Positions 26,392-35,597 of a DNA stretch of 64,000 bases are shown piece by piece. Every line of letters begins with the position of its first letter. Position 1 is the first letter of the stretch. The position numbers and the translations under genes were made by a program. The DNA comes from Cellulomonas sp. C5510 (GTDB lineage: Bacteria; Actinomycetota; Actinomycetes; Actinomycetales; Cellulomonadaceae). Location: positions 3,286,001 to 3,350,000 of the forward strand of contig NZ_CP081862.1 of the NCBI RefSeq assembly GCF_019797765.1, in the 5' to 3' direction. The notes below the pieces were generated by a model. The model saw only the letters and a program-made list of their open reading frames with translations, searched no databases and had not been told where the DNA came from.

Positions 26392-27393
26392 TCAGAGCGG
26401 GTAGGCCGCGTACAGGTTGCGGATGTCGACGGCAGGTCCGGCCACCCGGAACACCGCCGTCCCGTTGCTCCACACCGCCACGCCGGTGCCGTCACCGGCG
26501 TCGACGACCGTGACGGCGCCCACCGGCTCCCCGGCGACGACCACGTCGCCCTCCAGGAGCACGGCGGGACCGCCGCCGGTCGCACCGGCCGACGGGGCGT
26601 CGGTGGCCGGGGCCGTGGAGGTCGCGTCGCCCCCGGCCGCGTCGGCGACGGCCGGGAGGGCGTCCCGGAGGCCGGCGAGCACGGCGGCGGCCTCCTCGGC
26701 CGTCTCCCACTGGCCCGCCCGCACGGTGACCGTCCCGGACCCGCCGTCGGAGTACGTCTCCGACCACGCCTCGAGGGCGTCCGCGCCGAGCCACTCGTCG
26801 TCGGGCGCGGAGTCCGCCAGCGCGTACTGCAGCACCGTGGTGGGCAGCGCGGCGGCGAACGGGGTGTCGGCCTCACGAGCGACCGGCGTGGCGGTGGAGG
26901 TCGGCGACGGCAGGGTGACGACCGGCGCGGGCCCGGCTGCGGGCTCGGCACCGTCGCCGCGCAGCAGCAGGGCCGCGGCGATCCCGCCGCCGACGAGCAC
27001 GACGCCCGCGACGACGCCGCCGACCACGAGGGCCCGACGTCGTCCGGACCTGGCCGGGGCGTCGTCCGCCCCGTCACCGGCGGGGGCCTCCGGGGTGCCG
27101 GACGGCTGATCCGGGCCGGCCGGGGAGGCCGTGCCCGTCCCGGCCGTCCGCGGCGTCGCGGCCGGCACCGCGGCGTGCGCCCCGCTGGCCGGACGCGGGT
27201 CCGTGCCCGCCGGGGCGGAGGCCACCGGAGTCGCGGGGGTCGGAGCCGGGTCGACGTCACCCGCGTGCGCCGCCCGGCGGGCGCGCCTCGCCGACGGGGA
27301 ACCACCCTCCGGGAGGGAGGGCCACCGGGGCCCGCCGTCGCCCGCCCGCGACGCGTCGTCCGCGTGCGGCTGCCGGCCGTCGGTGTCGCTCAT
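26392..27393 (-). CDS. single-pass membrane protein of unknown function
   Basis: A 333-residue protein. Residues 1-115 are Pro/Ala/Thr-rich and polar, ending in a basic stop-transfer stretch (RSGRRRALVVGG). One transmembrane helix follows (ALVVGGVVAGVVLVGGGIAAALLL, about 119-142). The outer part starts with a Pro/Thr linker and holds a folded domain: PTTVLQYALADSAPDDEW, TVTVRAGQWETAEEAAAVLAGLR and a C-terminal beta-rich part ending YAAYPL. I do not recognise the family. It lies 126 bp downstream of radA on the same strand and 22 bp from the convergent kinase gene. Confidence 0.8.
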   Translation of the reverse strand: MSDTDGRQPHADDASRAGDGGPRWPSLPEGGSPSARRARRAAHAGDVDPAPTPATPVASAPAGTDPRPASGAHAAVPAATPRTAGTGTASPAGPDQPSGTPEAPAGDGADDAPARSGRRRALVVGGVVAGVVLVGGGIAAALLLRGDGAEPAAGPAPVVTLPSPTSTATPVAREADTPFAAALPTTVLQYALADSAPDDEWLGADALEAWSETYSDGGSGTVTVRAGQWETAEEAAAVLAGLRDALPAVADAAGGDATSTAPATDAPSAGATGGGPAVLLEGDVVVAGEPVGAVTVVDAGDGTGVAVWSNGTAVFRVAGPAVDIRNLYAAYPL

Positions 27394-27519
27394 GCCCGTG
27401 CTCCCTGCCGCTCCACTCGTCCCGGGCGCCGCGGCGGCGGACGTCCGGAGGTTCCGCGGCAGCCTACTGTCCGGCGATGCCGCGGCGTCGGACCCCTCGT
27501 CCGTGGGTCACCGGCGGTG

Positions 27520-28962
27520 TCAGCCCGCCGCGTCCGGCGCGGCCCCCGCCTCGGCCCGGGTTCCGCGTCCCCGGACGGCGTCCGGGCGCGTGAGCCGGAC
27601 CGCCTCGGCCAGGTCGGCCGCCTGCGCGACGCGCATGCCGTCGGGCACCTGCGCGGGCTCCACCGACCCCGCGGGCACCACCGCGTGGGTGAACCCCAGC
27701 CGGGCGGCCTCCGCCAGCCGGCGTGCCGTGCCCGTCACCGGGCGGATCTCCCCTGCCAGCCCCACCTCGCCGATCGCGACCAGGCGCGGCGGCAGCGCCA
27801 CGTTCTCCCGGCTGCTGACGGTCGCGAGCGCGAGCGCCAGGTCGGCCGCCGGCTCGACGACCCGCGCACCTCCCACGGTCGACACGTACACGTCCTGGTC
27901 CGCGACGCGGAGACCCGCCCGGCGCTGGAGCACCGCCAGCACCATCGCGAGCCGCGAGCCGTCGACGCCGCTGGTCGTGCGGCGGGGGTTCGCGAGCATG
28001 CTCGGCGCCACGAGCGCCTGCACCTCCGTGGCGAGCGGGCGCCGCCCCTCCAGGGTGACGGTGACGCACGTGCCCGGGACGTGGTGCCGCTCGTGGGAGA
28101 CGAACAGCCCCGACGGGTCCGCGAGCCCGACGATGCCCGTCTCCGTGAGGTCGAAGCACCCGACCTCGTCCGTGGGGCCGAACCGGTTCTTGGTGGCGCG
28201 CAGCAGCCGGAGGCGGGAGTGCCGGTCGCCCTCGAACTGGCAGACGACGTCGACGAGGTGCTCGAGCGTCCGCGGCCCCGCCACGGCGCCGTCCTTCGTC
28301 ACGTGCCCCACCAGGACCACCGGCAGCGCGCGCTCCTTCGCGGCGGCGATGAGCGAGGCGGCGACCTCACGCACCTGCGCCACCCCGCCGGGCGAGCCCT
28401 CGACCGCGGCCGACGCGACCGTCTGGACGGAGTCGAGCACCAGCAGGTCCGGCTCGGTCTGCGCGAGGTGCCCGAGGATCGTCCCGAGGTCGGTCTCGGC
28501 CGTCAGCAGCAGGGAGCCCGCGAGCGCGCCGATCCGCTCGGCGCGCAGCCGCACCTGACCGGCCGACTCCTCGCCCGTCACGTACAGCACCGTCCGCCCA
28601 CCGGTCGCCACCCGGCTCGCGACGTCGAGCAGCAGCGTCGACTTGCCCACGCCCGGCTCCCCCGCGAGCAGCACCACGGCGCCCGGGACGAGTCCCCCGC
28701 CCAGCACCCGGTCGAGCTCTCCGACGCCCGTGGGCCGCGACCGGCTGGCCTCGACGTCGATCTCCGCGATCGGGCGCGCGGCGCCGCGCACCGGCACCTG
28801 GACCGCCGTCCGCGGAGCCGCACCACCCGGCCCGGTGTCCTCGGAGACCGAGCCCCACGTCTGGCACTCCCCGCACCGCCCGACCCACTTGGAGGTGGTC
28901 CAGCCGCACTCCGCGCAGCGGAACGCGGGGCGCGCGGCCCGGGCGGAGGTGGTGGTGGTCAC
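27520..28962 (-). CDS. radA: DNA repair protein RadA
   Basis: RecA-like helicase that drives branch migration in recombinational repair. The 480-residue protein has an N-terminal zinc finger (Cys16, Cys19, Cys30, Cys33), a Walker A motif GEPGVGKST near residue 100, Walker B LLVLDSVQT and the RadA signature KNRFGPTDEVG. The Lon-like C-terminal domain is complete (VGGARVVEPAADLALALATVSS, then VAIGEVGLAGEIRPV). GTG 28962 gives the expected N-terminus just before the zinc finger. It is divergent from disA across 140 bp. Confidence 0.97.
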   Translation of the reverse strand: MTTTTSARAARPAFRCAECGWTTSKWVGRCGECQTWGSVSEDTGPGGAAPRTAVQVPVRGAARPIAEIDVEASRSRPTGVGELDRVLGGGLVPGAVVLLAGEPGVGKSTLLLDVASRVATGGRTVLYVTGEESAGQVRLRAERIGALAGSLLLTAETDLGTILGHLAQTEPDLLVLDSVQTVASAAVEGSPGGVAQVREVAASLIAAAKERALPVVLVGHVTKDGAVAGPRTLEHLVDVVCQFEGDRHSRLRLLRATKNRFGPTDEVGCFDLTETGIVGLADPSGLFVSHERHHVPGTCVTVTLEGRRPLATEVQALVAPSMLANPRRTTSGVDGSRLAMVLAVLQRRAGLRVADQDVYVSTVGGARVVEPAADLALALATVSSRENVALPPRLVAIGEVGLAGEIRPVTGTARRLAEAARLGFTHAVVPAGSVEPAQVPDGMRVAQAADLAEAVRLTRPDAVRGRGTRAEAGAAPDAAG

Positions 28963-29102
28963 GAACGCCACGCTAGCCGCCGCCACCGACACGCCAGCGG
29001 GCGCACCGACCCGCGCGGAGGCCCGGCACCGTGACCGCATCGCAACGTCCGCGACCCGGGCGGTTCCCGGCGCGCCGGTCGCCGTCCCCGTAGGATCGCG
29101 CC
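28963..29102. promoter_or_regulatory. divergent promoter region between radA and disA
   Basis: 140 bp must hold both promoters. GTAGGATCG just upstream of the disA GTG may include a TAGGAT -10 box at 29091-29096, but that would leave almost no leader, so disA may be near-leaderless. No clear LexA or RecA-NDp-type box could be fixed by eye. Confidence 0.35.
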
Positions 29103-30179
29103 GTGCCCACGACCACCCCGCCGGACGACCTCCTGCGGCACACGCTGGCCGCGGTCGCCCCCGGCACCGAGCTGCGCGACGGCCTGGAGCGGATCCTGCG
29201 CGGCCGTACGGGCGCGCTCATCGTGCTCGGCCGCGACGCGACGGTCGAGAGCATCTCCTCGGGCGGGTTCGAGCTCGACGTGGAGTTCTCCGCCACCCGG
29301 CTGCGCGAGCTCGCGAAGATGGACGGCGCCATCGTCATGGACCCCGGCACGGCGCGCATCGTGCGGGCGGCCGTGCAGCTGCTGCCCGACCCGACCATCG
29401 CGACCTCCGAGTCCGGCACCCGCCACCGCACCGCCGAGCGCGTCGCCAAGCAGACGGGCCTGCCGGTCATCTCGGTGTCCGCGTCCATGCGGATCATCGC
29501 GCTGTACGTCGGCGAGCAGCGCCACGTGCTCGAGAACGCGGACGCGATCCTGTCGCGCGCCAACCAGGCCCTCGCCACGCTCGAGCGGTACAAGTCCCGG
29601 CTCGACGAGGTGAGCGGCACGCTGTCGGCCCTCGAGATCGAGGACCTCGTCACCGTCCGCGACGTCTGCGTGGTCGTGCAGCGCCAGGAGATGGTCCGTC
29701 GCATCTCCGAGGAGATCGCGGGCTACGTGGTCGAGCTCGGCACGGACGGCCGCCTGCTGTCGCTGCAGCTCGACGAGCTGACCGGCGGCATCGGCTCGGA
29801 CAGCGAGCTGGTGATCCGCGACTACCTCGACTCCAGCCGGCGGGACGCCGAGGTCATCCAGTCGGCGCTCGCCGCCCTCGACTCCACCGAGCTGCTCGAC
29901 CTGGCCCTGATCGCCCGCGTGCTGGGCCTGCCGTCGGGCGTGGAGATGCTCGACGCGGCGACGGGCCCGCGCGGCTACCGCCTGATGTCGAAGGTGCCGC
30001 GCCTCCCGGCGGCGATCGTCGACCGGCTCGTGGGCCACTTCAGCGGGCTGCAGAAGCTGCTGGCGGCGAACATCGACGACCTCATGGCCGTCGACGGCGT
30101 GGGCGAGCAGCGGGCGCGCGCCGTGCGCGAGGGGCTGTCGCGGCTCGCGGAGTCGAGCATCCTCGAGCGGTACGTCTAG
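29103..30179 (+). CDS. disA: DNA-integrity scanning diadenylate cyclase
   Basis: Makes c-di-AMP from two ATP and signals DNA integrity. The 358-residue protein has the DAC domain with DGA (residues 74-76) and RHR (107-109), a helical linker with [19 protein letters not shown], and a C-terminal helix-hairpin-helix DNA-binding part ([22 protein letters not shown]). In many Gram-positives radA and disA are collinear; here they are divergent. GTG 29103 is the start. The next gene on this strand is mutY, 780 bp on, with a minus-strand gene between. Confidence 0.97.
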   Translation: MPTTTPPDDLLRHTLAAVAPGTELRDGLERILRGRTGALIVLGRDATVESISSGGFELDVEFSATRLRELAKMDGAIVMDPGTARIVRAAVQLLPDPTIATSESGTRHRTAERVAKQTGLPVISVSASMRIIALYVGEQRHVLENADAILSRANQALATLERYKSRLDEVSGTLSALEIEDLVTVRDVCVVVQRQEMVRRISEEIAGYVVELGTDGRLLSLQLDELTGGIGSDSELVIRDYLDSSRRDAEVIQSALAALDSTELLDLALIARVLGLPSGVEMLDAATGPRGYRLMSKVPRLPAAIVDRLVGHFSGLQKLLAANIDDLMAVDGVGEQRARAVREGLSRLAESSILERYV

Positions 30180-30189
30180 CGCCTGCCGC

Positions 30190-30786
30190 TCACTCCAGCC
30201 CGAAGACCACCGGTTCGGTGCTGACGCCCGCCAGCGTGAGCACCGCCTGATAGGTGCCGGGCTGGGCGGCGGGCTGGTCGCCCGCGCACCCCTCGACGGA
30301 CCGGTTGCGGTCCCACTGGACCTGCCGCTCGTCGGGCTCGCCCGGTGCGAGCAGGAGCTTCAGCGGCTCGTCGGAGGCGCAGTCCGTGCTGGCCCAGATC
30401 CGGTCGCTGCCGGACGTGATGAGGATCTGCCGCTGGGCCTCGCCCGCGTCGACGAGGCACGCCGCCCCGCCGTCGTTGACCAGCCGCACGGTGAAGGTGG
30501 GCAGTGCGCCGGCCGGGTACGACGTCGCGTCGGCCACCAGCTGCAGGCCGAGGTCGGCCGGCGCGCACGCGGGCGTGCCGGGGGCGCTCGGCTCCGTGCC
30601 GTCGCCCGCGGCGCCCGTGGTGGACGCGGGGTCGGGGGCCGGCGCCGGGTCGTCGTCGGGGCCGAGGATCGCCCTCGCGCCGACCACGACGAGGACGACG
30701 ACCGCCGCCAGTGCGAGCAGCACCACGAGCCGGCGCGTCCAGTACACCCGCGCGGGCAGCGAGCCCGCCGGCCGCAGCACGCCCAT
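30190..30786 (-). CDS. membrane-anchored protein of unknown function
   Basis: A 198-residue protein with one N-terminal transmembrane helix (RLVVLLALAAVVVLVVVGARAIL, about 19-41), a Pro/Asp/Thr linker and an extracytoplasmic beta-rich domain of about 125 residues. The outer domain has four Cys (ACAP, ACLV, DCAS, GCAG) that could form two disulfides. Its strands (PTFTVRLVNDGG, TYQAVLTLAGV, EPVVFGLE) suggest an immunoglobulin-like fold. No family is recognised. ATG 30786 follows GGAGGAG. It is convergent with disA across 10 bp. Confidence 0.82.
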   Translation of the reverse strand: MGVLRPAGSLPARVYWTRRLVVLLALAAVVVLVVVGARAILGPDDDPAPAPDPASTTGAAGDGTEPSAPGTPACAPADLGLQLVADATSYPAGALPTFTVRLVNDGGAACLVDAGEAQRQILITSGSDRIWASTDCASDEPLKLLLAPGEPDERQVQWDRNRSVEGCAGDQPAAQPGTYQAVLTLAGVSTEPVVFGLE

Positions 30787-30958
30787 GTCCTGCTCCTCCC
30801 GCTCGGTCGCCGAGGCCACGGTAGCCGGAGCGCCGCCGGGCACCCGCGCGGCACGCCCGGGGGGCGCGTCCGGCCGCCACGGTGCGCGGACCTCCGGGCC
30901 CCGGCCGGGCGGCAGCTGCCGTGCGCCGGTGCTGCCCGTCCCGGGTGAGGATGTCCCC

Positions 30959-31951
30959 GTGCCGCCCCGCTCCCCGCTCGCGCCCGCCACTGCCGTCCCC
31001 GCTCCCCCGCCGGGGGTGAGCGCCCCGCTCGAGCCGCTCGAGCCGCTCGAGCCGCTCGACCCCGCAGCGGTGCGCGGGGCCGTCGTCGCGTGGTTCGACG
31101 CCCACGCGCGCGACCTGCCCTGGCGCGCGCCGGACCGCACGCCGTGGGGGGTCCTGGTCAGCGAGGTGATGCTGCAGCAGACGCCGGTGGTCCGGGTGGA
31201 GCCGGCGTGGCGGGCGTGGCTCGCGCGGTGGCCCGAGCCCGCCGACCTGGCGGCCGCGAGCCCGGCGGACGTGCTGCGCGCCTGGGACCGGCTGGGCTAC
31301 CCGCGCCGCGCGCTGCGGCTCCAGGACTGCGCGCGGGCGCTGGTCGAGCGGCACGGCGGGCTGGTCCCCTCCGACGAGGCGGCGCTGCTCGCGCTGCCCG
31401 GCATCGGCGCGTACACGGCGGCCGCGGTGCGGGCGTTCGCCTTCGGGCTGCGGTCGGTGGTGCTCGACACGAACGTGCGGCGGGTGCTGGCGCGCGTGGC
31501 GGAGGGCGTCGCCCTGCCGGCGCCGGCGATCACGGCCGGCGAGCGCCTGCTCGCGGAGCGGTTCGTCCCGGCGCAGGACGACGCGGCCGCGCGGTGGGCG
31601 GCGGCCTCGATGGAGCTGGGTGCGCTGGTGTGCACCGCCCGGTCGCCGCGCTGCGACGCCTGCCCCGTGCGTGACGCCTGTGCGTGGCGGGCGGAGGGCT
31701 ACCCGGCGGACCTGCACGCCGCGCGGCGCCGCACGCAGGCGTGGGCGGGGACCGACCGGCAGGTCCGCGGGCGGATCATGGCGCTGCTGCGCGACGCCCT
31801 CGAGCCCGTCCCCGAGCACGCCGTGGCGGCCGCGTGGCCCGACGCCGCGCAGCGCGGGCGCTGCCTGGCGGGGCTGCTCGACGACGGCCTGGTGGAGCGT
31901 GTCCCGGGCGCCGGGCCGGACGACCCCGTGCGCTACCGGCTGCCCCTGTGA
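30959..31951 (+). CDS. mutY: A/G-specific adenine DNA glycosylase
   Basis: Removes adenine mispaired with 8-oxoguanine. The 330-residue protein has catalytic Glu69 in SEVMLQQT, the helix-hairpin-helix LPGIGAYTAA, the Asp in VVLDTNVRRVL and the [4Fe-4S] ligands C-X6-C-X2-C-X5-C (CTARSPRCDACPVRDAC). The C-terminal 8-oxoG-recognition domain is short. GTG 30959 follows TGAGG; GTG 31016 is an alternative. Residues 23-33 are encoded by four 9-bp repeats (PLE units). It overlaps the convergent N-acetyltransferase by 19 bp. Confidence 0.95.
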   Translation: MPPRSPLAPATAVPAPPPGVSAPLEPLEPLEPLDPAAVRGAVVAWFDAHARDLPWRAPDRTPWGVLVSEVMLQQTPVVRVEPAWRAWLARWPEPADLAAASPADVLRAWDRLGYPRRALRLQDCARALVERHGGLVPSDEAALLALPGIGAYTAAAVRAFAFGLRSVVLDTNVRRVLARVAEGVALPAPAITAGERLLAERFVPAQDDAAARWAAASMELGALVCTARSPRCDACPVRDACAWRAEGYPADLHAARRRTQAWAGTDRQVRGRIMALLRDALEPVPEHAVAAAWPDAAQRGRCLAGLLDDGLVERVPGAGPDDPVRYRLPL

Positions 31952-32490
31952 GCCCCGGTGTCGTCGCCGGGCGCGTCGAGCTGCACGATCATGCGGGTGT
32001 TGCCGAGCGTGTTCGGCTTCACCCGGGCGAGGTCGAGGAACTCGGCGACGCCGTCGTCGTGGGAGCGCAGCAGCTCGGCGAACACCTCCGGCGGCACGGC
32101 CGGGCCGGTGACCTCGCCCCAGCCGTGCGCGGCGAAGAAGCCGACCTCGAACGTCAGGCAGAACAGCCGGCTGAGGCCCAGGTCGCGCGCCCGCTCCGTG
32201 AGGGCCTCGAGCAGGGCGTGCCCCACCCCCCGGCCGCGCCACTCCCGCGCCACGGCGAGCGTGCGGACCTCCGCGAGGTCCTGCCACATCACGTGCAGCG
32301 CCCCGCAGCCGATGAGGGTGCCGTCCTCGGCCTCGGCGACGTGGAACTCCTGCACGGCCTCGTAGTACCCGACCCACTCCTTCGCGAGCAGGATCCGCTC
32401 CTGCGCGTACGGCTGGACGAGCTCGCGGATGCCGCGGACGTCGGCGGGCAGAGCGGGGCGGACCCGGAAGGCAGGCGTCTGGGCGGTCAC
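31933..32490 (-). CDS. amino-acid N-acetyltransferase (short N-acetylglutamate synthase type)
   Basis: GNAT enzyme predicted to acetylate glutamate (or leucine/glutamine) with acetyl-CoA, the first step of arginine synthesis in actinobacteria. The 185-residue protein starts FRVRPALPADVRGIRELV and has the acetyl-CoA loop EWRGRGVGHALLEAL. It ends with DLARVKPNTLGNTRMIVQL, typical of the single-domain ArgA-like proteins. GTG 32490 lacks a strong ribosome binding site. No other arg genes are near. The gene tail overlaps the end of mutY by 19 bp on the opposite strand. Confidence 0.88.
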   Translation of the reverse strand: MTAQTPAFRVRPALPADVRGIRELVQPYAQERILLAKEWVGYYEAVQEFHVAEAEDGTLIGCGALHVMWQDLAEVRTLAVAREWRGRGVGHALLEALTERARDLGLSRLFCLTFEVGFFAAHGWGEVTGPAVPPEVFAELLRSHDDGVAEFLDLARVKPNTLGNTRMIVQLDAPGDDTGAHRGSR

Positions 32491-32559
32491 GGGGGCCAAC
32501 CTACGTCGCCCGCCGCGTCGGCCGCCCGGCCGTCCGCGACGGGCGCGCCACCGGGCCCG

Positions 32560-33510
32560 TCAGGTGATCTCGAGCAGCCGCACGGCCGTGCGCTCGTCCA
32601 CGACCAGGTCGGTCATCGTGCCGGCGCGCAGCGCGGCGAGCAGCGGCACCGCCTTGTTGTCCCCGGCGACCGCGCACAGCCGCCGCGGGATACGGCGCAG
32701 CTGCTCGGGTGACGGCCCTGTCGCCCGGGCGTTGAGCGGCACGTCCTTCCACGACCCGTCGGCGCGCAGGAACACCGTGCACACGTCGCCGACCACGGCC
32801 TGGTCGTGCAGCAGCGCGACGTCGTCCTCGTCGAGGTACCCGGCCGAGTACACGTGGCTGGGCACCGAGCCGGCGACCGAACCGACCGAGAACAGCGCGA
32901 TGTCCGCACGGCGCTGCTCGTCCAGGACGCGCCGCACGGACCGCTCGCGCCACATCGCCTGCTTGGTCTCCGGGTAGTCGAAGAACGCCGGCACGGGGAA
33001 GTGGTGCACCGTCGCGCCGAACGCGGTCCCGAACGAGGCGATGAGGTCGCTCGCGTACTCGATGCCCGACGTGCGGGTGTTCGCCGCGCCGTTGAGCTGC
33101 ACGACCACGCTGCCGTGGGTGGCCTTGGGCTGGAGGCGGCGCGAGACGGCGGCCAGGGTGGTGCCCCAGGCGACCCCGAGGATCATGTCGGAGTCGAACC
33201 AGGACGCGAGCAGCCGGGCGGTCGCGCGCGCCACCTGGTCGAGCGTGTCGAGCTGCTCGCCCGAGTCCGGCACGGGGACGACGTAGGTGTCGATCCCGAA
33301 CGCGGCGGAGATGGACCGGCCGAGGCTCGGCGCGCGCGTGCTGGACGGACGCAGCGTGATCTCCACGAGGCCGGTCTCCCGCGCACGCTTGAGCAGCCGC
33401 GACACCGTGGACCGCGAGGTGCCGAGGTGCCGGGCGATGACCTCCATCTTCACGTCCTGGAGGTAGTACATCGACGCCGCGCGCAGCACGTCCTGCTCCC
33501 GATCGGGCAT
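32560..33510 (-). CDS. SorC/DeoR-type sugar-phosphate-responsive regulator
   Basis: A 316-residue transcription regulator. The N-terminal helix-turn-helix (YYLQDVKMEVIARHLGTSRSTVSRLLKRARE, about residues 15-45) is the MarR/SorC type. The rest is the SorC sugar-binding domain, with ILGVAWGTTLAAVSRRL, VVVQLNGAANT and GDNKAVPLLAAL (family form AGGxxK). ATG 33510 follows GAGGAGG. It is divergent from glpD with a 169 bp spacer that holds a perfect palindrome. By position it should control the glycerol genes, with glycerol 3-phosphate or a related metabolite as likely effector (inference). Confidence 0.92.
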   Translation of the reverse strand: MPDREQDVLRAASMYYLQDVKMEVIARHLGTSRSTVSRLLKRARETGLVEITLRPSSTRAPSLGRSISAAFGIDTYVVPVPDSGEQLDTLDQVARATARLLASWFDSDMILGVAWGTTLAAVSRRLQPKATHGSVVVQLNGAANTRTSGIEYASDLIASFGTAFGATVHHFPVPAFFDYPETKQAMWRERSVRRVLDEQRRADIALFSVGSVAGSVPSHVYSAGYLDEDDVALLHDQAVVGDVCTVFLRADGSWKDVPLNARATGPSPEQLRRIPRRLCAVAGDNKAVPLLAALRAGTMTDLVVDERTAVRLLEIT

Positions 33511-33537
33511 CGCCGGACCTCCTCGTCCGAGTGATCC

Positions 33538-33553
33538 GTGCACGTTCGTGCAC
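33538..33553. promoter_or_regulatory. candidate operator between SorC-type regulator and glpD
   Basis: GTGCACG-TT-CGTGCAC, a perfect palindrome with 7-base half sites and a 2-base centre, 28 bp before the regulator ATG and 127 bp before glpD. A further TTCGTG half site follows at about 33570. It is a good candidate for the SorC-type regulator. Confidence 0.55.
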
Positions 33554-33679
33554 AGCGGTTGCGCGTCTGTTCGTGTCGTGGTGACGATAGCGGACAGACA
33601 GGACCGAAGTCCCAGTCTGCGGGGCGTTCCGCGCCCCGGGGCAGGGGCCGGCCGGAGCAAGACCGCGATGGAGTGGGAC

Positions 33680-35497
33680 ATGAGGACCGCAGCACTGACC
33701 CCCCGCCTGCGTGAGGACGCGCTGGCGACCCTGCGAGCGACCACCGAGGGCGGGCCCGAGCTCGACGTCCTCGTCATCGGCGGCGGCGTCACCGGCGCGG
33801 GCATCGCGCTCGACGCCGTCACCCGTGGCCTCTCGACCGCCGTCATCGACGCGCAGGACTGGGCGTCCGGCACGTCCAGCCGGTCGAGCAAGCTCGTCCA
33901 CGGCGGTCTGCGCTACCTGCAGATGCTCGACTTCCACCTGGTGCGGGAGGCGCTCACCGAGCGCGACCTGCTCATCCAGGACATCGCCCCGCACCTGGTC
34001 AAGCCGGTGTCGTTCCTCTACCCGCTGGAGAACCGGGTCTGGGAGCGCGCGTACGTCGGGGCCGGCGTCGCCCTGTACGACACCCTCGCCAGCGTCAACG
34101 GCCGCCACCGCGCCATGCCGATCCACCGCCACCTCACCCGCAAGGGCATGGAGCGGCTGTTCCCCGACCTGCGGCACGACGCCGCGATCGGCGCGGTCCG
34201 CTACTGGGACGCGAGCGTGGACGACGCCCGCCTGGTCTCGACCCTGATCCGGACCGCCGTCTCCTACGGCGCCCACGCGGCCTCCCGGACCCAGGTCGTC
34301 GGGCTCACCACGACGTCCGGGGGCGCCGTCACCGGTGCCGAGCTCGTCGACCTGGAGTCGGGCGGGACGTTCACCGTCCGAGCCCGGCACGTCATCAACG
34401 CGACCGGCGTCTGGACGGAGCAGACCGAGGCGCTCGCCGGCACCGAGGGCGGCCTGCGGGTGCTCGCGTCCAAGGGCATCCACATCGTCGTGCCCCGCGA
34501 CCGCATCGCCGGCAACACCGGCCTGATCCTGCAGACCGAGAAGTCGGTGCTGTTCATCATCCCGTGGTCCCGCTACTGGGTGATCGGCACGACCGACACC
34601 CCCTGGGAGCAGGAGCTCACGCACCCCGTCGCCACGAGCACCGACATCGACTACGTCATCGAGCACGCCAACACCGTGCTGTCCCGCCCGATCACCCGCG
34701 AGGACGTCATCGGCACCTGGGCGGGCCTGCGGCCGCTGCTGCAGCCCGGCACCAAGGAGGGCACGTCCTCCGCCAAGGTCTCGCGCGAGCACACCGTCGC
34801 GTCGCCGACGCCCGGCCTCACGGTGATCGCCGGCGGCAAGCTCACGACCTACCGCGTCATGGCGAAGGACGCCGTCGACTTCGCGATCGGCTCCCGCGCG
34901 ACCACGCTGCCGTCGATCACGCACAAGGTGCCGCTCGTCGGCGCCGAGGGCCTGCAGGTGCTGCAGCGCCAGTCGCGCGAGATCGGCAACCGCTACGGCT
35001 GGGACCGCGGACGCATGGACCACCTGCTGCACCGCTACGGCTCGCTGCTCGGGGAGCTGCTCGAGCTCGTCGACGCCGAGCCCGCCCTCGGACGGCCGCT
35101 GGAGCACGCACCGGCCTACATCGGCGCGGAGGTCGCGTACGCGGTCAGCCACGAGGGCGCCCTGCACCTGGACGACGTGATGATGCACCGCACCCGGCTC
35201 AACTACGAGCAGGCGGACAAGGGCGTCGGCGCGCTCGACGAGATCGCCGACATCGTCGCGCCCCGCCTGGGCTGGGACGACGCGACCCGCGAGCGGGAGA
35301 TCGCCGCCTACCGCGCCCGCGCCGAGGCCGAGCACGCCGCCGCGCAGCAGCCCGACGACGCCGCCGCGCAGGCCGCCCGGGACGCCGCCGAGGACCTCGC
35401 GCCGCTGGTCCCCCTCGACAGTGCCCCCGTCCGACCCGGTCACAAGCCCGGTTCGCCCGCGGAGACCCCTGCCGCCAACGCTCCGGCAGGGACATGA
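33680..35497 (+). CDS. glpD: aerobic glycerol-3-phosphate dehydrogenase
   Basis: FAD enzyme at the membrane that oxidises glycerol 3-phosphate to dihydroxyacetone phosphate and passes electrons to quinone. The FAD motif is VLVIGGGVTGAGIALDAVTRG, followed by SGTSSRSSKLVHGGLRYL, VLASKGIHIVVPRD, and IVGTWAGLRPL-like and GGKLTTYRVMAKDAVD blocks. It has 605 residues from ATG 33680, which has GGAG at 6 bases; ATG 33668 is an alternative. The C-terminal 60 residues are Ala/Pro/Glu-rich and probably disordered. glpF and glpK follow on the same strand. Confidence 0.96.
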   Translation: MRTAALTPRLREDALATLRATTEGGPELDVLVIGGGVTGAGIALDAVTRGLSTAVIDAQDWASGTSSRSSKLVHGGLRYLQMLDFHLVREALTERDLLIQDIAPHLVKPVSFLYPLENRVWERAYVGAGVALYDTLASVNGRHRAMPIHRHLTRKGMERLFPDLRHDAAIGAVRYWDASVDDARLVSTLIRTAVSYGAHAASRTQVVGLTTTSGGAVTGAELVDLESGGTFTVRARHVINATGVWTEQTEALAGTEGGLRVLASKGIHIVVPRDRIAGNTGLILQTEKSVLFIIPWSRYWVIGTTDTPWEQELTHPVATSTDIDYVIEHANTVLSRPITREDVIGTWAGLRPLLQPGTKEGTSSAKVSREHTVASPTPGLTVIAGGKLTTYRVMAKDAVDFAIGSRATTLPSITHKVPLVGAEGLQVLQRQSREIGNRYGWDRGRMDHLLHRYGSLLGELLELVDAEPALGRPLEHAPAYIGAEVAYAVSHEGALHLDDVMMHRTRLNYEQADKGVGALDEIADIVAPRLGWDDATREREIAAYRARAEAEHAAAQQPDDAAAQAARDAAEDLAPLVPLDSAPVRPGHKPGSPAETPAANAPAGT

Positions 35498-35597
35498 TCG
35501 GGTAGCACGGGGGCACCACCCCCGCGGTCCCCCGGCCGCACTCCGGTCCGCCGGAGCCCTACGAGACAACGACGTCCGTCAATGAAAGAGGTCGACT

